Origin: Amycolatopsis roodepoortensis
GTDB lineage: Bacteria > Actinomycetota > Actinomycetes > Mycobacteriales > Pseudonocardiaceae
NCBI RefSeq assembly: GCF_014873915.1
Contig: NZ_JADBEJ010000008.1
Span: 682,001 to 746,000, forward strand
DNA: 64,000 nt
Direction: 5' to 3'
Shown here one piece after another: positions 24,719 through 33,590 of this stretch. The notes under the pieces were generated by a model. It was not told where the DNA came from and searched no databases. It saw only the letters and a list, made by a program, of their open reading frames with translations. The translations under genes and the position numbers were made by a program. Every line of letters starts with the position of its first letter. Position 1 is the stretch's first letter.

Positions 24719-24751
24719 CGGGCCGTTCGGGATTCGCTCCCGAACGGCCCG
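24719..24751. terminator. Bidirectional terminator between glnH and the ESX cassette
   Basis: Perfect 14-bp stem (24719-24732 with 24738-24751, arm CGGGCCGTTCGGGA) with a 5-base loop, immediately after the glnH stop and 8 bp from the end of the convergent gene. Confidence 0.85.
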
Positions 24752-24758
24752 CTTCGGC

Positions 24759-26240
24759 TCAGGGGGACTTCTCGCCGATCACCGGCGGCACCGGCTTCAT
24801 GTCGCCTTCGTGGCCGCCGAACAACACGTCGGCGTCTTCCTCCTGCAGGTAGTTCGGGGCCTTCTTTTCCTTGTCCTCTTCCTTCTGGCCGCGGCCACCG
24901 GGAGCGCCACCGGCCCCCATCGCGCCAGGTCCTCCGGTCTTACCCGCGGCGGCCGCGCCACCCCGGGTGATCCGCTCCTCCGGCAGCTTGCCCGACCCGG
25001 ACCCGCCGCCCTTGCCCGCGAGCTTCTCGGCTTCACCGGCCGAAACCTTGCCGCCCGCCAGCCGCTCGGCGACGTTGCCCGAGCCGCCGTTGCGCCCGAA
25101 CCCGCCACCTCCACCACCACTGGTCAACCGGCTCGCCGCGCTACCGCCCGGCCCGCTCGTCGTCCGGCCCGGCTTGCCGCGATACTGCTCGCTGCCCAAC
25201 CGGCCGAGACCGCTGGGACCAGGCGTGTTGAGCGCCGCCAACCCCGGCGTCGGCCCAGGCCGGAACGTCGACGGCTGCCCGCCGACCGGCTGGCCCGGCG
25301 CCGGCACCCCGGTATGCCCGCCACCCGTGGTGATCCCGGGCGCCGGCGCGTTCGGACCACCCGTTCCGGGCATCCCCGGCCCAGGCCCGCTGTTGGGACC
25401 CGGCCCGCCGCTGAAACCCCGGGCTTCCGTACCCCCGGAGAACCCGGACGCCGTCGTCGACTCGCCCATTTCCGGCGGCGGCGCGAAGGTGGGCTGCTTG
25501 GAGTTGACGTCGAAGAGCGACTGGTCGTAGGTGTGCATCACCTGCGCGGCCTGCTGATGCGCCTGGAACGACTGCTCCTGCTTGGCTGAAATGTTGCCGA
25601 CCGTGTCCACCGCGCCCGCGATATTCCCCGTCGCGAACTGGGCGAGGGCGTTCTTGTACTCGGCGTTGCGATCGAAGGGGACCTCTTCGGGCATGGAGTT
25701 CTTCGCGGTGGTGGCCGCGGCGGCGGACTGGGAGAACCGGTTGGACGCGAGATACGCGCCGTCGCCGGCGGTGTCGGCCCATTTGCTGAGGTTCTTGAAG
25801 AACCCGTGTGCCGCCTCGGCTGAGGTCCCCTGCCAATGGGCGCCCTCTTTACTGGCGGCGGCGCTCAGTGCGCTGCTGAAGGTGTTCAGCGCATCGCCCT
25901 GCTTGTTCCAGATCTCGCCCTTTTGGTCGATCTTCTCAGCGGACAGATTGTTGGTGACCATACCGATCAGATCACCGTGCGAGTTGCCCTCGTAGCGCTG
26001 GTCGGATGGCCCGAGCCCGCCACGGAACTGCTGGCCCTGGGCGAGAGCTGCGGCCTGATCACTCGAATACTGGCCGGCCTTCGCCTCCGCTGTCAGCCGC
26101 GCGGTCAGGGAGTTGCCGCCTGGCCCCTGGTTGACCTCGTCGTAAGTCTCCGCGTAGCGCTTGCCTTCATACGTCCGGCGCGCTTTGCCGTCGAGGTTCA
26201 GCACTGAATCGACGTTGTCCTGACCGGCGTTGTCCGCCAT
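24759..26240 (-). CDS. PPE-like ESX-associated secreted protein
   Basis: 493 residues. The first about 230 residues are helical with WXG/PPE-like pairs (IWNKQGDALNTFSSALSAAA, GAHWQGTSAEAAHGFFKNL, W138-region xG). Residues about 240-470 are Gly/Pro-rich and disordered. The tail APNYLQEEDADVLFGG is a short acidic motif often seen at the end of actinobacterial PPE-domain proteins. No signal peptide, which fits type VII (ESX) export. Last gene of the minus-strand cassette with a DUF3558 lipoprotein, a helical protein and EspG. Confidence 0.78.
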   Translation of the reverse strand: MADNAGQDNVDSVLNLDGKARRTYEGKRYAETYDEVNQGPGGNSLTARLTAEAKAGQYSSDQAAALAQGQQFRGGLGPSDQRYEGNSHGDLIGMVTNNLSAEKIDQKGEIWNKQGDALNTFSSALSAAASKEGAHWQGTSAEAAHGFFKNLSKWADTAGDGAYLASNRFSQSAAAATTAKNSMPEEVPFDRNAEYKNALAQFATGNIAGAVDTVGNISAKQEQSFQAHQQAAQVMHTYDQSLFDVNSKQPTFAPPPEMGESTTASGFSGGTEARGFSGGPGPNSGPGPGMPGTGGPNAPAPGITTGGGHTGVPAPGQPVGGQPSTFRPGPTPGLAALNTPGPSGLGRLGSEQYRGKPGRTTSGPGGSAASRLTSGGGGGGFGRNGGSGNVAERLAGGKVSAGEAEKLAGKGGGSGSGKLPEERITRGGAAAAGKTGGPGAMGAGGAPGGRGQKEEDKEKKAPNYLQEEDADVLFGGHEGDMKPVPPVIGEKSP

Positions 26241-26258
26241 GTCCCCTCCCTGATCTGA

Positions 26259-26822
26259 TCAGCCGCTTTGGGGAAGCTTCGGTGCGATTTGTTCAGCGAT
26301 GGACTTCGCATCTGTGCAAGCTTGTTCCGTCGTGCCGCTGTTCGAAAGCCCGAGATTCACCGTCGCCCTGGCCTTCTCGGAGACGGAGATCCCGATCAGA
26401 CAGGCGCCCTTGCCCGCGCTTCCGGGCAACTCGACCGCCTTGCGCCCACCGACATTGATCTGATTTACCTCGCCGGTGTCGGTCTTCAGATCCGCGATGC
26501 CCGCGTTGGGCACGAGATAGACCGCTACGGTTCCGTATCGGGGTTTGCTCGAGCCGCAACCGTTGTCACTCTCATAAGTCTCGACGACCGGAGGCTCGAA
26601 ACCGAGTGAAGAAGCGACCGGCTCCAGGAGATCGCAGGCCTTCAAGTCGCCAAAGGCATCTTGTGGGGAGGTGCTGGCGTTCTGACCGGACGTGGATGGT
26701 GCTGGTGCGGACGGGGTAGGATTTCCGGGCTTTTCGGTCGTGCACCCCGCGAGGGCGAGCGGTAGAGCTATGAGCGCGATCGGAAGAGAACGCTGCAGGA
26801 ATTTGGCCCCGTACTGGCTCAT
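26259..26822 (-). CDS. DUF3558 lipoprotein
   Basis: 187 residues. Signal peptide and lipobox (LALAGC), then a Ser/Pro/Thr linker and a DUF3558 domain with paired Cys (KACDLLEPVA, DNGCGSS, KGACLIGISVS, TEQACTDAKSIAEQIAPKL). Family members are surface lipoproteins that commonly sit in ESX-associated gene sets of Pseudonocardiaceae. ATG 26822 directly follows the previous stop (TAGATG). Function unknown. Confidence 0.82.
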   Translation of the reverse strand: MSQYGAKFLQRSLPIALIALPLALAGCTTEKPGNPTPSAPAPSTSGQNASTSPQDAFGDLKACDLLEPVASSLGFEPPVVETYESDNGCGSSKPRYGTVAVYLVPNAGIADLKTDTGEVNQINVGGRKAVELPGSAGKGACLIGISVSEKARATVNLGLSNSGTTEQACTDAKSIAEQIAPKLPQSG

Positions 26823-27245
26823 CTAGTGGATTTCCTTGCCGATGTTGGACAGATCCTTGCTGGCCGCGTGGTCACTGGCTTGATACTTGCTGATCGCCGT
26901 GTCGATCGCCGCCTGCGCGCGTTCGACAACAGCCTGGAGGGTTTCGAGTTGGGTTTTCGCGGATTGATCGTCACCTGCCGCGACCATCGTCATGTGTCGC
27001 CCGATTTGCTCCGTATAAGGGCTCGTTCCGAGCTCTGGAGAATTCGCCAAGCTGTCGAAGTGGATCTTGTTGCCAGTCCAACTGTCCAGGTAATCCTGCA
27101 GGGCTGTTTTGTACGCCTCGCCCATTTCGGGACTGACCGCGAACCGCCCTTCCTTCGCCGCCGTCACCATCCGATCGGCCTGCGCCGAGAAGTCGCCCAG
27201 GATGTTCGAGAAGTTGTCCGGCGGTCCGCCGGCGCCGTCAGTCAT
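26823..27245 (-). CDS. Helical ESX-cassette protein, function unknown
   Basis: 140 residues. Predicted mostly helical, with SAQADRMVTAAKEGRFAVSP, MGEAYKTALQDYLDSWTG and QLETLQAVVERAQAAIDTAI. There is no signal peptide. The size and the short helices recall WXG100/ESAT-6-like partners of PPE proteins, though a clear WxG is absent. Probably cotranscribed between espG and the DUF3558 lipoprotein gene. Confidence 0.65.
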   Translation of the reverse strand: MTDGAGGPPDNFSNILGDFSAQADRMVTAAKEGRFAVSPEMGEAYKTALQDYLDSWTGNKIHFDSLANSPELGTSPYTEQIGRHMTMVAAGDDQSAKTQLETLQAVVERAQAAIDTAISKYQASDHAASKDLSNIGKEIH

Positions 27246-27339
27246 GGTTTCTCCCCTGCACCAAGTCCCGGTTACTCGTTGCGCTCGTCAGATCACGATA
27301 TCAGCGGAAACGGCCTCGAAGCCCGCCTTCCGGCGAGGA

Positions 27340-28092
27340 TCACGCGCTGCCGACGCGGGCGGCTTCGACCAGGTCGTGGACCCATCGTGCCAGGTGAGAG
27401 CCACTCGTCGGGGTGAACGTGCGGCGGACTTCGCCGTCGGGGAAGCGGTCGGTGGTGAGCATGAAGCGGCCCTGGAGGCTGTCGAACCACTGGACGCTCT
27501 TCTGCTGCGGTTTGCCCCGGTCGTCGCGCAGGGTGACGCTGACCGTGCCCAGTCGCGCGAGCGGGTGTTCGAAGAAGTGGGCGGCGGCGCCCAGGCGCAG
27601 GTTGTCCGGGTCTTCGTCGAACGGGTCGTCCGGTCGTTTGGACGGGGGGAGTGTGCTGGACGTCGTCACCCGCGCGGGGAACGGCTGCAGTGACGGCAGA
27701 TAACCGAGCAGGGTCGCGACCACCTGTTCGGGGTAGACCGGCTCGAAGAGGATGTCGAATCCACGTTGCTGGCTCACGACGCCCAGCCGGCTGTTCCAAG
27801 CGCCCCGGTAGAGGTACTCGGCGTCCTGCTCGACCTCGTGCGCCTCCATGGTGACGACGAAGTCCCCGGTGGCCCAGAGCCGGAGGGCCTGTTCGTAGTC
27901 GCGCAGCAGCTCGCGATCGCGCGCGAAGCCTCGATCGGCCAGTCCGGCCCAGATCTCTTCGCAGTGCCGCTCGCGTTCGGAGAGGGTGGTTCCGACGGTC
28001 GGGATCTCGAAGGGCAGCACGAATCTGCCGAGCCCGAGATCTTCGAGTACGACGTCGAGCTGGGCCATCGACATCGAAAATGACGCAGGCAC
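27340..28092 (-). CDS. EspG-family ESX secretion chaperone
   Basis: 250 residues from GTG 28092, which has GGGGGAGGGA 4 bases upstream. Features typical of the family: LDVVLEDLGLGRFVLPFEIPTVG at the start, GVVSQQRGFDILFEPVYPEQVVATLLGYLP in the middle, and GRFMLTTDRFPDGEVRRTFTPTSGSHLARWV at the C-terminus. EspG proteins bind PPE partners in the cytoplasm and keep them soluble for ESX export. It heads the minus-strand cassette whose last gene encodes a PPE-like protein, its likely client. It is divergent from pknG. Confidence 0.85.
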   Translation of the reverse strand: MPASFSMSMAQLDVVLEDLGLGRFVLPFEIPTVGTTLSERERHCEEIWAGLADRGFARDRELLRDYEQALRLWATGDFVVTMEAHEVEQDAEYLYRGAWNSRLGVVSQQRGFDILFEPVYPEQVVATLLGYLPSLQPFPARVTTSSTLPPSKRPDDPFDEDPDNLRLGAAAHFFEHPLARLGTVSVTLRDDRGKPQQKSVQWFDSLQGRFMLTTDRFPDGEVRRTFTPTSGSHLARWVHDLVEAARVGSA

Positions 28093-28227
28093 CGGTCCCT
28101 CCCCCTCATCACCTGCTGAATCGGTTCTCCACCGCACCGTAGCGGGTTCGACCCGGCGCGGACACGACCTGCCTGCTCACCACTAGGATCAGGGACGACG
28201 CCGTCGCGGGGATTTCGGGAGGTACCA

Positions 28228-30903
28228 GTGTCGGAAGAGCCGCGCCGTCCTCGGCACGCAGCGCCGGACGACGCCACGCCGGACCGTGAGGCGGAATCCG
28301 CCTCCTGGACGCCGCCGGCACCGGTCCGCTGGGAAACGCCTGAACCGTCCATTTCCGGCAGGCTCGATCTGTCCGAGCCCTCGCGGCCCAAGCAGGAGCC
28401 GCAGCCGGAGAAGGACGCCGAGCGCACGGCCATCAACGCGCCCGTCCAGCGTCCGCGGACTCCGCCGCGCGGCCAGCAGCGGCCGATCCCCGGCGCCGAG
28501 GACCCGACGCGCCCGCCGGGCGACATGGCCCCGGTGAGCCCGAAGACGCAGGTCGTCCGCCCCGACTGGCAGGCCCCCGCCGACGCGCCGCAGCCGACCA
28601 GCGTCCTCGCCTCACCGGCGCCGGAGACGCAGAGCATCATGCCGCCGACGCCGCGCGTCGACAGCGGACCAGGGCCGCTCCCGGACCCTGGCACGGAAAG
28701 CGTCCTCCCTGAACGCTCCAGCGAGAGCCGCGGAACCGGGACAGGTACCGGATCGGGCAGCCGAGGCACGGGGACCGGCACCGGAACCGGCTCGTTCCCC
28801 GGCACCGCGCGCCGGACGTCGTCCCGCACGTCGCGCCGTGGCCGTCTCGGCGCCGGGCTCGTCGACGTGCCGCAGGTGCCGTACCGCGACCCGGCGTCAG
28901 CGGTCCTCGAGAACCCGATGGTGTCGGAGGAGAAGCGGTTCTGCGGTAGTTGCAGCGCCAAGGTCGGCCGCGGCAAGGACGGCAAGCCAGGTCCGCCCGA
29001 GGGCAACTGCGAGAAGTGCGGGAACCCGTTCTCCTTCGTCCCGAAGCTGCGGCCGAACGAGATCGTCGGCGGCCAGTACGAGGTCCTCGGCGCGCTCGCG
29101 TACGGCGGCCTCGGCTGGATCTATCTCGCGCAGGACCACAACGTCAGCGACCGCTGGGTCGTCCTCAAGGGCCTGATCGACACGGGTGACGCCACCGCGA
29201 TGGCGGCCGCCGCCAACGAGCAGCGGTTCCTCGCCGAGGTCGAGCATCCCAACATCGTCAAGATCCACAACTTCGTGCAGCATCCGGACGGCGACACCGG
29301 CAACTCGGTCGGCTACATCGTCATGGAGTACGTCGGCGGCCAGTCGCTGCGCCAGCTCGCGCTCGCGCACCACCGCGAGACGAAGCGCCCGGAGCCGCTG
29401 CCGATCGGCCAGGTGATCGCCTACGGGCTCGAGATCCTGCCCGCCATGGGCTACCTGCACGGCCAGAACCTGCTGTACTGCGACCTCAAACCCGACAACG
29501 TCATCCAGACGCACGAACAGCTCAAGCTGATCGACCTCGGCGCGGTCCGCCGCATCGACGACTACGAGAGCCCGCTGTTCTTCACCACCGGCTACAGCGC
29601 GCCCGAGTTGGCGACACACGGCGCTTCGGTGGCGTCGGATCTCTACACGGTCGGCCGCACGCTCGCCGTCCTCAGCTTCGAATTCTCCGGCTACACCACC
29701 AAGTACAAGACGACCCTGCCCGGCCCGGACGTAGTCCCGTTGTTCGCGCTCTTCGGTTCGTACTACCGGTTCCTGAAGCGCGCGACGCATACGGACCCGG
29801 ATCGCCGGTTCATCGCCGCCGAGGAGATGGCCGACCAGCTGACCGGTGTGCTCCGCGAGATCATGGCGCTGGGTACCGGGAAGCCGCGTCCCGGCGCTTC
29901 GACCGTGTTCGGTCCGGAGACCCGCACGTTCGGCGTGGACATGGTCGTCCCGGAGCACGGCGGGAGCGTGCCGCTGCCGGATGCCGGCGAGGTGGTCGCG
30001 GGTCTGCCGATCCCGCAGGTCGACACGGACGACCCGGCGGCGGGCGTGCTCGCGTCGACGGTCGCGCTCGATCCCAAGGGCGCGATCGAGTCGCTGGCCG
30101 GGGCGCCGCGCGAGTCGATCGAGGTCCGGCTGCGTATCGTCCGAGCCCGGATCGAGCTCGGTGAGCTGGTCGAAGCCCAGCGGCAGCTGCAGGCCGCGCA
30201 GTACCTCGCGATCAAGGCCGGTTTCCCGCACGACTGGCGGATCGACTGGTACCGCGGGCTGATCGAGCTCGCGGGCGGCCGGTCCCGGGTCGCGCACGTC
30301 GCGTTCGGAGCGGTGTACGACGACCTGCCCGGCGAGATCGCGCCGAAGCTGGCCTTGGCCGTCAGCGCGGAGGGGGTCGGAGACTACTTCGGCGCCGCGC
30401 GCTACTACGAGCTGGTGTGGCGAACGGACCGGTCGTACGTCAGTGCCGCCTTCGGTCTCGCTCGTGTGTATCTCGCTCAGGGTGCCAGGGCGAGCGCCAT
30501 CGAGGTGCTCGAAGCCGTCCCCGCGTCGTCGTCGCATCACGTTGCCGCGCAGGTGGCCGCGATCAAGATCAAGACCAGGATCAACGGCGGCGGCAAGGAC
30601 CCGGTGATGGTGTCCGAGCGGGACCTAGTCGACGCCTCGACCAGGCTGGAGCGGCTGCAGCTCGACGCCGAGCGTCGCACGCGTTTGTCGGCGGAGGTCC
30701 TCGAAGCGGCGTACGGCTGGCTCAACTCGCAGAACCGGCCGACGCCGGGGGCGAAGGTGCTGGGCTGTGCCCTGGAGGAACGAGACCTGCGGTTCGGGCT
30801 CGAGCGCTGCTATCGGACGTTGGCCCGGTTGGCCGGATCGGTCGACCAGCGCGTCGAACTGGTCGACAAGGCGAACGCGATCCGGCCGAGAACCCTGACC
30901 TAG
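28228..30903 (+). CDS. pknG: Serine/threonine protein kinase PknG
   Basis: 891 residues, GTG 28228 with GGGAGG upstream. Order of parts: a disordered N-terminus of about 230 residues including a GTGTGTGSGS-type Gly/Thr repeat near 168-190; a rubredoxin-like domain with C239-x2-C242 and C261-x2-C264; a kinase domain (about 285-540) with K314 (VVLKGL), D419 in CDLKPDN and LIDLGAVR; and a C-terminal TPR domain (about 600-885). This is the PknG plan. In M. tuberculosis PknG phosphorylates GarA and controls glutamate/2-oxoglutarate flux, acting with GlnX and GlnH. The N-terminus is much longer than that of the mycobacterial protein. Confidence 0.95.
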   Translation: MSEEPRRPRHAAPDDATPDREAESASWTPPAPVRWETPEPSISGRLDLSEPSRPKQEPQPEKDAERTAINAPVQRPRTPPRGQQRPIPGAEDPTRPPGDMAPVSPKTQVVRPDWQAPADAPQPTSVLASPAPETQSIMPPTPRVDSGPGPLPDPGTESVLPERSSESRGTGTGTGSGSRGTGTGTGTGSFPGTARRTSSRTSRRGRLGAGLVDVPQVPYRDPASAVLENPMVSEEKRFCGSCSAKVGRGKDGKPGPPEGNCEKCGNPFSFVPKLRPNEIVGGQYEVLGALAYGGLGWIYLAQDHNVSDRWVVLKGLIDTGDATAMAAAANEQRFLAEVEHPNIVKIHNFVQHPDGDTGNSVGYIVMEYVGGQSLRQLALAHHRETKRPEPLPIGQVIAYGLEILPAMGYLHGQNLLYCDLKPDNVIQTHEQLKLIDLGAVRRIDDYESPLFFTTGYSAPELATHGASVASDLYTVGRTLAVLSFEFSGYTTKYKTTLPGPDVVPLFALFGSYYRFLKRATHTDPDRRFIAAEEMADQLTGVLREIMALGTGKPRPGASTVFGPETRTFGVDMVVPEHGGSVPLPDAGEVVAGLPIPQVDTDDPAAGVLASTVALDPKGAIESLAGAPRESIEVRLRIVRARIELGELVEAQRQLQAAQYLAIKAGFPHDWRIDWYRGLIELAGGRSRVAHVAFGAVYDDLPGEIAPKLALAVSAEGVGDYFGAARYYELVWRTDRSYVSAAFGLARVYLAQGARASAIEVLEAVPASSSHHVAAQVAAIKIKTRINGGGKDPVMVSERDLVDASTRLERLQLDAERRTRLSAEVLEAAYGWLNSQNRPTPGAKVLGCALEERDLRFGLERCYRTLARLAGSVDQRVELVDKANAIRPRTLT

Positions 30904-30904
30904 C

Positions 30905-31489
30905 TCAGGGGTTGATGTCCCATTCGCGTTCGCGCTTGGCCTTCTCGTGCGCGGCGGCGAGCTTCTGCAGCGCCTCGGGATCCCCGTGGGTGCTGAAGTG
31001 CTCGAATTCGACCCGAACGAACAGCGCACGCGCGCGCACCGCGACCGGGCCGTCTTCGGCGTCGAGCCGTCCGTCGGCGCTCACGTAGATCTTCCGGCCG
31101 GCGACGCCGTCCAGTTTCGTGGCGATGTACAGGGTCGAGCCGACGGGAACCGGGCGGAGGAAATCCGTCTCCAGCTTCCCGGTGACGGCGGGGCGGCGCA
31201 GCAGGTTGCCGACGGTCGCGCCCAGCGCCTCGTCGAAGGCGCAGGCCAGCAGGCCGCCATGGGCGAGGCCGGGCGCACCCTGGTGGGCGGAGGTGACGGT
31301 GAACTTGGAGTACACCGTCGTCCCTTCGCCCACCGTCGACTGCAGGTGGAGCCCGGCCTCGATCTCGTCGCCGCACCCGAAACACTCACCGAAGTGGATG
31401 CCGAGGTGACTGCCCGGCTGCGGGGCTTTCGGGTGGACGGTCGCCGGTTCGACTTCGACCGGCGGCCACGGCTGCGAGATACGGCTCAT
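30905..31489 (-). CDS. Hot-dog-fold thioesterase (PaaI-like)
   Basis: 194 residues. Cys-containing N-terminal part (HFGECFGCGDEIEAGLHL), then the 4HBT core QGAPGLAHGGLLACAFDEALGATVG with the catalytic HGG/Asp-Glu helix, and TDFLRPVPVGSTLYIATKLD. Likely hydrolyses acyl-CoA; substrate unknown. Its stop lies 1 bp from the convergent pknG stop. Confidence 0.88.
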   Translation of the reverse strand: MSRISQPWPPVEVEPATVHPKAPQPGSHLGIHFGECFGCGDEIEAGLHLQSTVGEGTTVYSKFTVTSAHQGAPGLAHGGLLACAFDEALGATVGNLLRRPAVTGKLETDFLRPVPVGSTLYIATKLDGVAGRKIYVSADGRLDAEDGPVAVRARALFVRVEFEHFSTHGDPEALQKLAAAHEKAKREREWDINP

Positions 31490-31498
31490 GGAAAGACG

Positions 31499-32914
31499 TT
31501 AACTCGCCGGTAGCTCCGAGGCGCCGCCGGGAGTGGCCGGTTCCGGCTTCCGGCGCCGGATGATCCGCGAACTCACGATGCGCCGCAGCGACACCCCCGC
31601 CGTTTCCGGCAGCAGCAGGATCGGGATGGCCGCGATGGCCGCCGCGCCCATCAGGTAGTACGCGGGCCACAGGTTGTCGCCGGTGGACTTCACCAGGCTG
31701 CCGATGATGTACGACGCCGTGCCACCGAACGCGGCGGTGGAAACGCTGTACCCGATGGAGAAACCGCCGTAGCGCTCCTGCGTCGGGAACATCGCCGGCA
31801 GCGTCGCCGCCAGCACGGCCAGGATCAGCACCAACGGCACCGCGATCATCAGCACGCCGAGGGCGAGCTGCCAGCCGTTCTGGTCGTCCGCGGCCGCGCC
31901 CATCAGCGAGAACGCGGGGATCGGAAGCACCAGGAAGCTCGCACAACTCGCGATCAGGATGGGTTTTCGCCCGATCTTGTCGGACAGGATGCCGATCGGC
32001 ACGATCAAGATCAGCATCAGCGCGATGGTCGCCAGGATGATCAGCAGCGGCGCGTGCCCGCTGAACCCGACCACGTCCTTGAGGTAGGTCTCCAGGTAGG
32101 TGATCACGATGTAGTCGGCGACGTTCAGCATCACCACGATGCCGATCAGGTGCAGGATCGACGTCCAGTGCTTCTTGAGCAGCGCCTTCAGCGGCGACTT
32201 CTCGACCTGGTTCTTCTTCTCGATCTCCTGGAACAGCGGAGTGTCCTCCAGCTTGTTCCGCAGGTAGAGACCGATGATGCCGAGCGGCCCCGCGATCAGG
32301 AACGGCAGGCGCCAGCCCCATTCGCGCATGGCCTCGTCGCCGAGGGCGACGGTGAAGATCGTGACGAAGCCGGCGCCCATCGCGAACCCGACGAGCGTGC
32401 CGAACTCCAGCCAGCTGCCCCAGAAACCCCGGCGCCGGGCGGGCGCGTACTCCGCGATGAACGTCGCCGCGCCGCCGTACTCACCGCCCGCCGAGAAGCC
32501 TTGGATGGTGCGCAACAGGATCAGCAGGACCGCGGCGGCCGGGCCGATCGTCGCGTAGGACGGCAACAGGCCGATGATGAACGTCGACCCGGACATCAGG
32601 ATGATCGTCAGCGCGAGCACCTTCTGGCGCCCGATCTTGTCCCCCAGCGGACCGAACACGAAGCTGCCGAACGGCCGCACGATGAAGGTGATCGCGAGGA
32701 CCGCGAAGGTCGCCAGCGCACCTTCGGAAGTGCTCGAAGCGTTGAAGAAGACCTGCCCCAGGATGGCGGGCATGAAGCCGAAAACACCGAAGTCGTACCA
32801 CTCGATGCAGTTACCCATCGCCGCTCCGGCGACGGCCTTTCTGATCTGCTCAGGTGGGGCCTCCGCCGGTTCCCCTTTTTCCTGATGTGACGCGCTCAGC
32901 GCCTCTTCGGCCAT
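31499..32914 (-). CDS. MFS metabolite:proton symporter (ProP/ShiA-like)
   Basis: 471 residues from ATG 32914 with GGGAGG 7 bases upstream. Twelve helices, with GNCIEWYDFGVFGF at helix 1, FGPLGDKIGRQKVL (the MFS loop 2-3 motif), RTIQGFSAGGEYGGAATFIAEYAP (helix 4-5, typical of the metabolite:H+ symporter family) and a second half with ILSDKIGRKP. Members import osmolytes or organic acids such as shikimate, ketoglutarate or proline/betaine; which one is unclear. The C-terminus is Arg-rich. Confidence 0.9.
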   Translation of the reverse strand: MAEEALSASHQEKGEPAEAPPEQIRKAVAGAAMGNCIEWYDFGVFGFMPAILGQVFFNASSTSEGALATFAVLAITFIVRPFGSFVFGPLGDKIGRQKVLALTIILMSGSTFIIGLLPSYATIGPAAAVLLILLRTIQGFSAGGEYGGAATFIAEYAPARRRGFWGSWLEFGTLVGFAMGAGFVTIFTVALGDEAMREWGWRLPFLIAGPLGIIGLYLRNKLEDTPLFQEIEKKNQVEKSPLKALLKKHWTSILHLIGIVVMLNVADYIVITYLETYLKDVVGFSGHAPLLIILATIALMLILIVPIGILSDKIGRKPILIASCASFLVLPIPAFSLMGAAADDQNGWQLALGVLMIAVPLVLILAVLAATLPAMFPTQERYGGFSIGYSVSTAAFGGTASYIIGSLVKSTGDNLWPAYYLMGAAAIAAIPILLLPETAGVSLRRIVSSRIIRRRKPEPATPGGASELPAS

Positions 32915-33127
32915 GGGTTTGACCTCCCGACCCACCCGTTTACTTACCCATCGTCGAGGGTTTGTTCCCTCGACCGTAGGTGTTCAAACGTCCGGGTTCA
33001 GCGCTTTGGATCGGTCGGTCGAACGCCGTTCCCCCGAATCGGTGACGAAGCACCAGGTAAACCTGATGTCGGAGAATTTCCGATTACTTTGGGTCACACT
33101 TCGGGAATCGGACGTTCCGGGCGAAGA

Positions 33128-33586
33128 TCAGTGGGTCGTGACCGCCGTCGGCGGCTCGCTCGGCTGCTTCGTCGGTGAAGGAGCGCGAGGAGGAACGGCC
33201 GTCGTCGTACGCCCGGGCTGAACGGTCTTCGGTGTCGAGCGCGCCTGATCGGTCTTCGGGGCCGTCGCCGGTGGGGGCGGCTTCCCGGGGGAGACTTCGG
33301 GACGGGGAGTCGTCTCGGCAGGCGCCGGCGAGACCGGTGCCGGGGCGATGGTCGAAAGGCCTGGCACCGCGGGCTGCACCGGCGCGGAACCCTCACCGCC
33401 GCGACCACCCACGGCGATCGCGCCGAACACGATCACCGCGACCGTCGCCACCGAACTCCCCGCCACCGCCAGCCGCTTGCGGCGACGCCGGATCCGGCCA
33501 CCCCGCTCGATGATGTCCGCCGCCCGGATACCCAGCGGGGGACCGCTCGCCCCGTGCGACAGCACGCCCTTGATGTCCTCGTCCAT
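33128..33586 (-). CDS. Single-pass protein with Pro/Thr-rich exterior, sigma-operon partner
   Basis: 152 residues from ATG 33586 with GGAGGTGAGG upstream. A cytoplasmic N-terminus (EDIKGVLSHGASGPPLGIRAADIIERGGRIRRRRKR), one membrane helix (LAVAGSSVATVAVIVFGAIAV) and an extracytoplasmic Pro/Thr/Ala tail of about 90 residues. It follows the sigma-factor gene by 4 bp. In SigE-family operons such a protein may serve as a membrane anti-sigma factor; the N-terminus has no recognisable zinc motif, so this is inference. Confidence 0.7.
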   Translation of the reverse strand: MDEDIKGVLSHGASGPPLGIRAADIIERGGRIRRRRKRLAVAGSSVATVAVIVFGAIAVGGRGGEGSAPVQPAVPGLSTIAPAPVSPAPAETTPRPEVSPGKPPPPATAPKTDQARSTPKTVQPGRTTTAVPPRAPSPTKQPSEPPTAVTTH

Positions 33587-33590
33587 CTCC

